DNA of 64,000 nucleotides. Source: Clostridia bacterium (lineage in GTDB: Bacteria; Bacillota; Clostridia; UBA1381). Shown one piece after another: positions 33,187-41,854 of this stretch. The position numbers and the translations under genes are program-made. The notes under the pieces are model-generated. The model made no database searches. It had not been told where the DNA came from and was given only the letters and a program-made list of their open reading frames with translations. The stretch's first letter is position 1; every line of letters starts with the position of its first letter. Location of the stretch: the NCBI GenBank assembly GCA_017935675.1, contig JAGBHE010000024.1, positions 16,245 to 80,244 on the forward strand. The letters run 5' to 3'.

Positions 33187-36077
33187 ACTTTCCCTCCCTG
33201 CGCAAGGTTCATAAAGTTGTAAATCATATCAGCCGTTTCCATACGCGTTGCAGCTCTTTCAGGATAAACCCTACCTTCTTTATCCACCGATAAAATACGT
33301 CCGCAGGCAAATTCCATTGCCTCCTTTGCATAATCTGCAATCATGCTGCCGTCACCCGGCTCTGCAGCTGCATTGCCTGACGCATATTTCAGCAATCCGG
33401 CGCTTTTTGCGGCTCTGTAAAGCATTGTAACAGCATCCTGCCGGCTTATGTTCTCTCCCGCACCGAAATACAGGGCGCTGAAACCGTTGACTATTCCGTT
33501 TTTGTACGCAGCCGACACAAACGGATATGCCCAGTTTCCGCTTGGAACATCTTCAAAATTACTTGTTGCCCCATCGGTTTTAAGACCTAACATAATAACA
33601 AGCATTTTTACAAATTCATCCCGCCTGATCGTGTCGTCCGGCCGAAAGTTTCCGTTCTCGTCACCGCAGACAATCCCTTTTCCGACAAGATAATAAACAA
33701 CCTTTTCATCTGACTCGTCAATATCCGGAAAACGCAGCAAATCCTCTGTCTTTTTTGGCTCAACGGACAACTGCGCAACCTTTGTTACAACACCGCCGCC
33801 TCCGCCGCCGGACGATTTGCCTCCCGACGAGCCGCCCCGTCTTACGGGGTTTTCCTTTTCATATACGCTGATTACCGCATCACTAAACGCTTTCCGTGCT
33901 TTATCCTTTGATGTAAAATCCATTGATAAGCATCTGCCGAACACTGCCGCCTTTTCTTTAATTGCGTTATATTTATTCCAAACATCCTTGTCTGACTCAA
34001 GATCAAAGAAGCCCGCATATGTGCCAAGCAAATATTCTCTGAGCGCCGACGCGTTTTCGGCATTTGATACAACAGTAAGTATTTTAGCTTCCTCATACGC
34101 GTCCTTAAACTCGCTGAAGCTGCCGTAAGTCCTGCCGCTTATTATTTGCGAAGCAAGCTTTGTATCCGGCAGATTCGCAAACTCATCTGCCTTAAAGCCG
34201 AACTGCTCCGCATATTTACTGATTGTTTCCTTTACATCATACTTACCGGTGTTCAGCATAGTAATACAAACCGCGCAGTCAAAGAGCCTTTTAAACTCTG
34301 CGCCCTCGGTATACTCTATATTTTTTTTCTCATCAAGCATTAATTGGCATACTTTCTCCGAATCAAGCTTATTATAATCATTCAAATCAAGGGCAAAAAC
34401 CTTTGAGTATTCCGTTATAATCTGCTCCATTGCCTGATATGTGTCTACGGCATTCACATTATTGAGCGCTTCAGCCGATTCAAGGTTGTTTGAGTACTTA
34501 TATGCAAGCTCCGCGCCTTCGCTTTCGCTTTTAACAAGAATTACGTAATCATCGCTGTAAAATTCGGATTCATCGTTTTTGAACACCACTTCATAATAGC
34601 CGTTCTCCGTTGCCGTAGTCTGCATAACGGCAGAAATCCGTGACGACTCCGAAGCATCTGTTCCCAATACGGATATTACGCATACCTCCTCATACGGCGC
34701 TGTCTTTCCGTAAACACGGATTGTTCCCTGAGCCACATCATATGCATAGCTTGCAAACACCTCCGCACTGCCGCGCACACAGCTTCCGATATTGCTTCCG
34801 GGCCTTATAACAGGCTCGCAAATAGGCGTAAATTCGGAATCTAAAATATACATTGCCGCACCGTCCGCACCTTCTCCGTCCGCCGACAGTTCAATTGCCT
34901 CAGATGCTCCGGCACCGACTGTGTACTCGGAAACAATACAGTCTGTCATGGAATTTCCGGAATAGGCACCAAGGACGGCATAAATTTTCATCGGTTCGCC
35001 TGATGCGTTCACAGCGTCGGCATTTATACATATTCTGCCGTCCGCTTCACTAAACAGCGCATTCTCCGTATATACAGCGTCTGACATCACCGTAAAGCTC
35101 TCATCACATGCTCCGACATAGCCGTTGTCTATGCATTTTAATGTGTTTTCCTTAACTGCAACACTGTATGTGCGTCCCGCTTTAAGCTGTACATCCGGCT
35201 TTATTTCATATACGCCGGCCAAGTCTGTATCAATGTATTCACCGCTGAACGGCACTTCAATTTTGTTGCTGCCCATAAAAAGTGAAATACCGTCTGCAAA
35301 GCTGTCACCCTGCATTTTCTTGTTGAAATAAGCTCTGACCGTATTTGTCGTCCCGTCATACCGAACATTTGTGATCTCAGGCAAATCAAAGAGCTTGTAA
35401 ACCTTCAGATTATCAAAATACGTCTTTGTTTCATGTCCTTTTGCGCCGCGGAAGGTAAAACGTATTGTCTTTAAAAGATGGTCGTCTCCAAAGCTGATAT
35501 CACGGCCTATTTCGTCACCGTTGACCGTTACCGAATATGTACACCGTGCAAAATCAAGCATAAACTCAAAATGATACCACTCGTTTTCCGTAAATTTTCT
35601 GTACCTTTCAAAAACCTCTTCGCTTACTGCATTGCTCCTTGTCAGATTACAAAATGACATGCTGCTGTCCAACCCCATCAGCATAAGTACCATGTTGGAA
35701 TTATTATAAAGCCGCACCTCAGTCCGGGAGCTGTTTGTTCTCGGACTGACATCAAACTCTAACGCCACTCTTTCATTTTCATATTTGTAATTCTCTGTAC
35801 CGAACCATGGTCCCACTACATTCGGGTCTTCAATAACAACGCAGTTTCCATACTCTCCTCCCGCATCCTCGGCGTACATAATTCCTGCCGCATTAAGGCT
35901 GCCCGGTACTCCGGCCGGAATACCGGGTGCTTGCGGAGTTGCGTTATATCCGTCAAAATTCAAATTCAACAGTTCCCTCCTGCCGGCTTCAGCCGCATAT
36001 GAAAACTGCTGAAATGCCGAAAACACCGTCATTACGGTAACCGCTAAACTAAGAATTCTTCTGCCTGTGTTTGCCAT
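33183..36077 (-). CDS. Secreted LamG-like protein with C-terminal SLH domains
   Basis: A 964-residue protein. A signal peptide (MANTGRRILSLAVTVMTVFS to about residue 28) is followed by a LamG/concanavalin-like domain (about 35-235, with NEWYHFEFMLDFARCTYSV), an SbsA-type Ig-like domain (about 236-335, EITNVRYDGTTNTVRAYFNK), a mixed region with a helical segment (550-760), a glycine-rich linker (GGSSGGKSSGGGGGG) and three SLH repeats to the end (FPDIDESDEKVVYYLVGKG, FEDVPSGNWAYPFVSAAYKN, and a degenerate third). It would display glycan-binding modules on the wall. Upstream lies an 85-bp gap without a clear promoter. Confidence 0.82.
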   Translation of the reverse strand: MANTGRRILSLAVTVMTVFSAFQQFSYAAEAGRRELLNLNFDGYNATPQAPGIPAGVPGSLNAAGIMYAEDAGGEYGNCVVIEDPNVVGPWFGTENYKYENERVALEFDVSPRTNSSRTEVRLYNNSNMVLMLMGLDSSMSFCNLTRSNAVSEEVFERYRKFTENEWYHFEFMLDFARCTYSVTVNGDEIGRDISFGDDHLLKTIRFTFRGAKGHETKTYFDNLKVYKLFDLPEITNVRYDGTTNTVRAYFNKKMQGDSFADGISLFMGSNKIEVPFSGEYIDTDLAGVYEIKPDVQLKAGRTYSVAVKENTLKCIDNGYVGACDESFTVMSDAVYTENALFSEADGRICINADAVNASGEPMKIYAVLGAYSGNSMTDCIVSEYTVGAGASEAIELSADGEGADGAAMYILDSEFTPICEPVIRPGSNIGSCVRGSAEVFASYAYDVAQGTIRVYGKTAPYEEVCVISVLGTDASESSRISAVMQTTATENGYYEVVFKNDESEFYSDDYVILVKSESEGAELAYKYSNNLESAEALNNVNAVDTYQAMEQIITEYSKVFALDLNDYNKLDSEKVCQLMLDEKKNIEYTEGAEFKRLFDCAVCITMLNTGKYDVKETISKYAEQFGFKADEFANLPDTKLASQIISGRTYGSFSEFKDAYEEAKILTVVSNAENASALREYLLGTYAGFFDLESDKDVWNKYNAIKEKAAVFGRCLSMDFTSKDKARKAFSDAVISVYEKENPVRRGGSSGGKSSGGGGGGVVTKVAQLSVEPKKTEDLLRFPDIDESDEKVVYYLVGKGIVCGDENGNFRPDDTIRRDEFVKMLVIMLGLKTDGATSNFEDVPSGNWAYPFVSAAYKNGIVNGFSALYFGAGENISRQDAVTMLYRAAKSAGLLKYASGNAAAEPGDGSMIADYAKEAMEFACGRILSVDKEGRVYPERAATRMETADMIYNFMNLAQGGKV

Positions 36078-36162
36078 TTATAAACACCCTTTCTTTTTAT
36101 GGCAATCCCTTAAAATTCGCCGTATCCGATAAATCGTCCGGAATCCGCCTTGTGAACAATCG

Positions 36163-39100
36163 TTACTGAACCGGGGTAAGCACTATACAATCGAGATTAA
36201 GCGATCCGAGAAGATTAACCATCTCTATAGTGTTCTCTCCTTCATTAAGCTCACATGTATATTCTGAGCCTTCGCCGCTGCGCAGGACCGCAAGCTTTCT
36301 GTCGCCCCATCCTCCCGTGGATTCAAATGACATAACATACGCTTCATCGCTGTTGACGGTAAATGCCCTGTTAACCCCTGTACTGACCGCAGTTGAATAA
36401 CGAAGCGTTACCTTATATTTGCCTGCCTTTTCCGCATTAAATTTCCATATCAGCGTATGACCTTCATTATCCCAGGAGAATATTCCCGTACCCTTGCTGT
36501 TAGAGGTTGTATGCGAATCATGGTCATAGTTTGCGTACTTAACCTTTCCGCCTTTTTCTATGTAAATATCCTCTGCCTCTATTCTTATTCCGCCGGGAAG
36601 AGCGTCTATTGTTGTTGTATCAAGATCCGAAACCTCAAGGCTTCTGTCGTAATCATAGTACGTATCAAGCCCGGCCGCAAAGTCCACAGATTGCTGAGCG
36701 ATATCTGCTGCTTCATTTATATTGGCAGTAATTATATAAATCCCTTCCGATTCAACCTTGAATTTACTGCTGTTTACATCAACCCACTGCTGAAGCGTCA
36801 TGTCATCATCAAGTGCCGCCTTATATACGGTATAACCTGCCGGAAGACCGTAAATCGTAACATCAGTGTCCTTCTGTGTTCCCTGTCCCATATCCAAACG
36901 ATATGTGTTTTCTCCGATTTTTGTAAACTGTGCAGCGCTGATATCGCCGAATTGCAGCCCGATTTTCCCGCCGCTTATATACTTCATTCCGACTCCTCCG
37001 AGGGCAATATCCTCTCCGTCCTTCTGTCTCAGGAACGATGTTTCTCCGTCTGAGGTCAGATTACCTGCTTCCTTTGAACCGTAGGATACTCCGTACATAA
37101 ACGTGTCGGTTTCGCCGCTGCCTGCGTCAGAAACAACAGCAGCCTTTGCCCAGTCAATCTCCTTGCCCTTGATATATACGGGGATTTGCTGTACATCACG
37201 GAAGCTGTCGCCGTCATTTATCGGCTGCATAACGCTGATAAACGTTGTATTGTCCTCTGCGGTTCTGCGTACAATCAGCTTTTCTTCGGTATAATTCGAT
37301 GCGTCATCACTGACGCCGCACGCTTTTGCCGCAATAACCTTCGTGCTGTCTTCGCCGAGCATGGTAATTCTGAACTTTCCGCTGCCCTTTAATGTGTATA
37401 TATTTGACCAAATGTTGCCTGTCGCCTTGCTCTCCTTATATTTTCTTATATATTCAAAGCCACCTGTTCCCAAGGTTACATTATTAAGGCTGCTCATTTC
37501 CTCCGTACTCTCAATGAGGCTTCCGTTTATGTTAAGAAGGTAATCATACTGATGACTTCCCGCACACTCTCCTCTGTACACATCAATTGCATAATCGCCC
37601 AGCTGCCACACTGTTCTCTTAAGCACACCGGGAGATGAAAGATTGTTCATATACATCGTATCCGACCATGCCTTTACAGCCTGAGCCTGAGGCCCTATAG
37701 CTATATTTTCAAGCTTTCCTCTGTGAACTACATCAGGCGCGGAATTATAGTCTCCGTAATCAAAATCCGTCTCATCTATCATCATGGTATTATGTCCTGC
37801 CGCTCCGTGCGCATACAGGTTGTGTACCCGAGTACCGTAATTATAGCTGCCCGGGTCAAACAAAACGCTTTGACTTGCTCCATACATGGTAAGGCTGAGC
37901 ATATCTCTGTGTCCATGTGCGATTTCTCTGTAATTCGACCAGAATAAGCTTGTATTAAGTGCATTAAACTGATCCGTACCGGAACGCAGTATCGTCTGCC
38001 CGTAATCACAAAACACGCTGCTGCCAAGCTTGTTATAGCCTTTTTCAGCATATCTTCCGCTTCCGATTGCAAATGAACCCTTACCGATTTCCGGTTTTGC
38101 CGTTATCATCCTCAGGGAATCCGGGAAGCTGCCCTTGCTCCTGTCCTCACCGTACGCATTTGACAGAACCCATTTAACCCTGCTGTCATCATAATGCTTA
38201 TTGGCTATTTCCATAATATCTATTATACTTGACATTGAAAGCTTGTAAACTCCCGCCTTCGTATCTCCGAGATCGGGATAGCTTTTATCGGAATATACAT
38301 AATAAAAGCAGAAATCAAGCATTTCCTTCATTACGTTAACACCGCTCAGCTCTGCAATGTCACCGTTTTCAACATCACGATAATTTGAACCGCTGTCCCA
38401 CCATGCAGTCGGACGCTTGCCGCTTATTTCATAATTGAACAAATCATATCCGCTGTAATATAAATACTCCGCAATGGAATAGAAATCCGAAAGTCTTCCG
38501 GTAAAATACATTGTCGGATAGTTCCAGTGCGAGCCATCATCATTAATCTCGTTAAGCAGCAAAAACTTCATGCCGTAGCCGCCTTCCCGTTCAAGACCGT
38601 AATCGAGATATTCCTGATTCTTAAGGAGCAATCCCATAATAATCATTACCTCGTTTACACTGCCGAGATTCGACATATGTCCCGCTCCCGCCATAACAAG
38701 CCGATCCATCCACTCCTTAAGACAGCCGTTTTCAATAACCTGCCTGTCAACCTCGTTAAGACCGTTATATATAAGGTCATATGTTATCGCAAGCGGCATT
38801 AAATGCCAGCCATCATTCTTAACCTCGGTTTCCATTGAGCGGTTTTCATACAGAAAATCCACTGTCAGCATAAAGCAGTGACGCGCACAGTCAAGATATT
38901 TCTGTTCTCCGTTTAAAACCCACATAACCGCGCAGGTTCTTGAAAAGCCTGCAACCGATATTGCAGTCGCGCTGTCTATGGGCATCTTAAGTGATGTGTA
39001 CTTTTCTAAATTTTTGTCGGCATTTTCCTTATATTTTTCATACTTCGCCACATAAAACGGATTCTTATCTTCAAATATAAGCTTCTTCGTTCTGTCAATC

Positions 39101-39507
39101 TCAGACTGATTTGTCCCGACATAGGGATGCGTCAGATTTGTTATTTCCTTGCTAACCCTCGGCAATATAAACTCCGTTGCAGCTGTAAATGTATCAGTCT
39201 CAGCTCCGCCGCGTTTTACATGGACAATATAATAATTATAATATGTTGCTGCGTCTGCGATAAAATCATGTGAAAATTTGCCGTCTGCGCCGTTTACACC
39301 TAAACATATTTCAGCTCCGCCGGTGCTGTTTTCATCATCCGTGCCATATATATCAAAGGTAACACTGCTGTCGGCGTTCCAGCTGAAAATAACCTTGTTA
39401 TCGATTGTCAGCTTTGCCTTAAAGCCGTAGCTGCCGGCTGCATGTGACGTTGCGGCAAAAAACAAGGCAAAAGCGATAAGCAGTGCCGATATCAGATACT
39501 TTCTCAT
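36163..39507 (-). CDS. Secreted heparinase II/III-family polysaccharide lyase with C-terminal carbohydrate-binding domain
   Basis: A 1114-residue secreted protein (signal peptide to about residue 23, SHAAG). After an N-terminal beta domain, an alpha-toroid (about 130-460, with SGVNVMKEML and the NDGWHLMPLAITYDL helix) leads to the heparinase II/III beta-sandwich, whose signature is HGHRDMLSLTMYG (about 531), VLFDPGSYNYG and HNTMMIDE. The last about 140 residues (from IRIEAEDIYIEKGG) look like a CBM6/35-type sugar-binding domain. Family members cleave uronate-containing polymers by beta-elimination (heparan, alginate); the exact substrate is not predictable. The start overlaps the preceding gene by 4 bp. 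Confidence 0.85.
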   Translation of the reverse strand: MRKYLISALLIAFALFFAATSHAAGSYGFKAKLTIDNKVIFSWNADSSVTFDIYGTDDENSTGGAEICLGVNGADGKFSHDFIADAATYYNYYIVHVKRGGAETDTFTAATEFILPRVSKEITNLTHPYVGTNQSEIDRTKKLIFEDKNPFYVAKYEKYKENADKNLEKYTSLKMPIDSATAISVAGFSRTCAVMWVLNGEQKYLDCARHCFMLTVDFLYENRSMETEVKNDGWHLMPLAITYDLIYNGLNEVDRQVIENGCLKEWMDRLVMAGAGHMSNLGSVNEVMIIMGLLLKNQEYLDYGLEREGGYGMKFLLLNEINDDGSHWNYPTMYFTGRLSDFYSIAEYLYYSGYDLFNYEISGKRPTAWWDSGSNYRDVENGDIAELSGVNVMKEMLDFCFYYVYSDKSYPDLGDTKAGVYKLSMSSIIDIMEIANKHYDDSRVKWVLSNAYGEDRSKGSFPDSLRMITAKPEIGKGSFAIGSGRYAEKGYNKLGSSVFCDYGQTILRSGTDQFNALNTSLFWSNYREIAHGHRDMLSLTMYGASQSVLFDPGSYNYGTRVHNLYAHGAAGHNTMMIDETDFDYGDYNSAPDVVHRGKLENIAIGPQAQAVKAWSDTMYMNNLSSPGVLKRTVWQLGDYAIDVYRGECAGSHQYDYLLNINGSLIESTEEMSSLNNVTLGTGGFEYIRKYKESKATGNIWSNIYTLKGSGKFRITMLGEDSTKVIAAKACGVSDDASNYTEEKLIVRRTAEDNTTFISVMQPINDGDSFRDVQQIPVYIKGKEIDWAKAAVVSDAGSGETDTFMYGVSYGSKEAGNLTSDGETSFLRQKDGEDIALGGVGMKYISGGKIGLQFGDISAAQFTKIGENTYRLDMGQGTQKDTDVTIYGLPAGYTVYKAALDDDMTLQQWVDVNSSKFKVESEGIYIITANINEAADIAQQSVDFAAGLDTYYDYDRSLEVSDLDTTTIDALPGGIRIEAEDIYIEKGGKVKYANYDHDSHTTSNSKGTGIFSWDNEGHTLIWKFNAEKAGKYKVTLRYSTAVSTGVNRAFTVNSDEAYVMSFESTGGWGDRKLAVLRSGEGSEYTCELNEGENTIEMVNLLGSLNLDCIVLTPVQ

Positions 39508-40727
39508 AGCTTCTCCTCCATTTTCTCAAAGATTATCATAAAATCCGTTTCCGATACGTTGTTATAATCCGTAAACATTATTCTTCCGCCGTTATAATAC
39601 GCATTGGTATTAAGGATTTTTGCCGCCGCCTCCATCGGAATCAGAACTCTGCCGTCAACTGTAATCGGGGACGCTGAAATCGTAACAGCTTCTCCGTTCA
39701 CGGTAAGCTCTCCGCTGCCGAGCATTAAAACAGACTCAGTTTCACCGTAATTTACGGTTACACTTTTATCATTATCGTTATATACCGTATCTGCATGGTA
39801 GCAGTCGGCAATAAACCGCAGCGGTATATAAAACGTCTCATTTTTGTAAACCGGATATATGTTCATGTCATAACGGTCAACATATATGGGCACTCTGCGT
39901 ACTACCGCGTCGGGTCTGTTCTCCCATAAGCAATATGCACCGTGCAGCAGCGAATCGTTGAATAACGGGTTATAGGCAAGATAATAATTATCGGCATAAA
40001 TTGTGCTTTGCTTTCCCGCCGCGTATGTATTCGTAATTCTGAACCCTGTAACACTTGTCAGATTGCTGTTGATAAATGCAGCCCCCTCCCTTATCAACAT
40101 ATCATTTACATACATATCAAAGGTTTTTGTGTTCATGTGCATAATCATTTTTATACGATACCAGGAGCTGTCATTCAGCTTATCGGATTTCGGGTAATTC
40201 TTCAGAAGCTCATAGTTTTCACTTACCAGTCCATCGGTTGTATCGCTCTTCATAAGTCCGCCTGATGTGAAATAAAGAACTCTCATAGTCTGTGTTGCAC
40301 TCTCATCATCTCTGCCCCAGATAAATAAGCTTGTAGTTGAATTTACCTCTGAAAAAGCAAGATCAACACTAAAATAAACGTCACCCGTATCACGTCCCAC
40401 TCCAACATATCCGGTGAATGCGCCGCTTGTGTTGACGCCGTTGCTCGTTATCTTAGTACACCAATTATCAGGCGATATCTGATGGTATGAAAACTGCCCG
40501 TCGCCATTGTTCATAATGTCCGTCGGCGAGCCTTCATACCTTGTCGGAGCCTGCGGATTGTTTGCGTCACGTTCAAGTGTTACGTTAATCGCGCCCTCCG
40601 GCGCATTGACAGCATCATTATTAATGAAGCTGCCAAGCTGTGCAAATGATATGCCGGAGCATAGTATAAACACAGCGGCAGTTAAAAACGCCGCTCTGAT
40701 TATTATGAATAACCTTTTCTTTCTCAT
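39504..40727 (-). CDS. Secreted protein with LamG-like and copper-amine-oxidase-N (stalk) domains
   Basis: A 407-residue protein with a signal peptide (to about residue 29). A LamG-like module covers about residues 45-255 (DVYFSVDLAFSEVNSTTS, SSWYRIKMIMHMN). The C-terminal part carries the copper amine oxidase N-terminal repeat type found as a surface module in Clostridia (ETFYIPLRFIADCYHADTVY, GRVLIPMEAAAKIL), which despite the name binds no copper here. It is coupled to the lyase gene by an ATGA overlap. Probably a substrate-binding surface protein. Confidence 0.78.
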   Translation of the reverse strand: MRKKRLFIIIRAAFLTAAVFILCSGISFAQLGSFINNDAVNAPEGAINVTLERDANNPQAPTRYEGSPTDIMNNGDGQFSYHQISPDNWCTKITSNGVNTSGAFTGYVGVGRDTGDVYFSVDLAFSEVNSTTSLFIWGRDDESATQTMRVLYFTSGGLMKSDTTDGLVSENYELLKNYPKSDKLNDSSWYRIKMIMHMNTKTFDMYVNDMLIREGAAFINSNLTSVTGFRITNTYAAGKQSTIYADNYYLAYNPLFNDSLLHGAYCLWENRPDAVVRRVPIYVDRYDMNIYPVYKNETFYIPLRFIADCYHADTVYNDNDKSVTVNYGETESVLMLGSGELTVNGEAVTISASPITVDGRVLIPMEAAAKILNTNAYYNGGRIMFTDYNNVSETDFMIIFEKMEEKL

Positions 40728-40730
40728 TTT

Positions 40731-41792
40731 CTATTTTGCTGCCGCAATTTTTACGGCTCTCCTTTCCGGTAAATTACGTACATATTCTATCATCTCTGCA
40801 AACAGAAGCATATGCTGTTTATAGATTTCCTCGTGAGTTAAAATAAGCTCGCCCCGGTCAAGCCCCTGATTAGACTCATATGTCATGCAAAGCTCACCGC
40901 ACTTCATCGTGACGGCAGTAACCGCATTCATCTTCACCGGCGGCATATTATCACTAATTTCAATATCTTTTACAAGAGTGCTCATGCCATGCTTTTGACA
41001 CCGCTTCTGCAGTGACAGTGCAATTTTTCTCGTCTCTTCCTTAAAATACATAGGTACGCACGCCGGCTGCAGCAGCATATTCGGCGCGTTTGTACCTCCG
41101 TGCAGCAGAACCGTTGCGTCAGGCACGTATTCATCTGCCATATCCAGCAAAAATCTTGTTTCCTCCGCCATTGGAGAAAAAAAGTCATCATGCATTATAT
41201 TGATACCATCGTCATTGTAATATCCGCCCAAATGCCCGGCGGCATCTGAAATCGGGTGCACCTTCTTGCAGTCGGGCCATCCCGCCAGGCTGCCGTCTTT
41301 CCATGTTCCCTGCGCATAATATCTGAAATCCTCAAACGACATTCCGCACACGCTCTCAAAAGGAACCCTTGCCCGTCCGTCAGGATTAAGGCAAGGTATA
41401 ATATATATGTTAAGCCATTCGTCAAGATTTTTCCACTCGGGATAATCATCTCCTGCAAAATCTCTGCCTGTTTCAAGAATGTTAATCAAGTTGAGCAGCG
41501 CAACGGTCCCCTCAAACTCAGCTCCATGCATAGCGCCGACTAAAAACAAACCCGGCCGGATATCGGGTCCGGTCTTATCCGCATAGCATCTGATATCTCC
41601 GCAGCCGCTTGCCGAGCTGAGATTCGCTGTTCTGCGAAAATCGTTTTTCCTGCCGTACTGAGCAAAGTAAACAGGACGTCCTCCTGCCGACCTTATCATA
41701 CGTATATTCCCTTTTCTGACCTTACTTGCCGTCTCTTCTATGTCTGCCAGTGCAGACTTCCAAAACACAGGGATTTTTTTATTTTGCTCCAT
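40731..41792 (-). CDS. M14 zinc carboxypeptidase homologue, no signal peptide
   Basis: A 353-residue protein with M14 metallopeptidase motifs: the zinc H-x2-E in VGAMHGAEFEG (about residue 88), NPDGRARVPFE, the third zinc histidine in VLLHGGTNAPNM (about 228) and a catalytic glutamate in CMTYESNQG. The ATG at 41792 follows GAGAGGG and starts MEQNKKIPVFWK, with no export signal, while its neighbours are secreted. It may act on an imported glycoconjugate, or be an amidase of M14 descent. In the operon it lies between two LamG-like secreted proteins. The substrate is open. Confidence 0.78.
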   Translation of the reverse strand: MEQNKKIPVFWKSALADIEETASKVRKGNIRMIRSAGGRPVYFAQYGRKNDFRRTANLSSASGCGDIRCYADKTGPDIRPGLFLVGAMHGAEFEGTVALLNLINILETGRDFAGDDYPEWKNLDEWLNIYIIPCLNPDGRARVPFESVCGMSFEDFRYYAQGTWKDGSLAGWPDCKKVHPISDAAGHLGGYYNDDGINIMHDDFFSPMAEETRFLLDMADEYVPDATVLLHGGTNAPNMLLQPACVPMYFKEETRKIALSLQKRCQKHGMSTLVKDIEISDNMPPVKMNAVTAVTMKCGELCMTYESNQGLDRGELILTHEEIYKQHMLLFAEMIEYVRNLPERRAVKIAAAK

Positions 41793-41809
41793 AACCGTAA
41801 CCCTCTCTT

Positions 41810-41844
41810 GTTTCTGCAAAGCGGGAAATCCGCTTTGCAGAAAC
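41810..41844 (-). other. Intercistronic hairpin
   Basis: A perfect 15-bp stem, GTTTCTGCAAAGCGG and its complement, with a 5-base loop, in the 62-bp gap after the first LamG-like gene and just before the ribosome site of the M14 gene. No T-run follows, so it is more likely an RNA-stabilising or processing element than a terminator. Confidence 0.7.
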
Positions 41845-41854
41845 AATGATATTT

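Noticed and set aside
36457..37053. 198-codon open frame on the + strand
   Set aside because: It is entirely antisense to the heparinase-type gene, has no ribosome site or recognisable domain, and reflects that gene's codon use.
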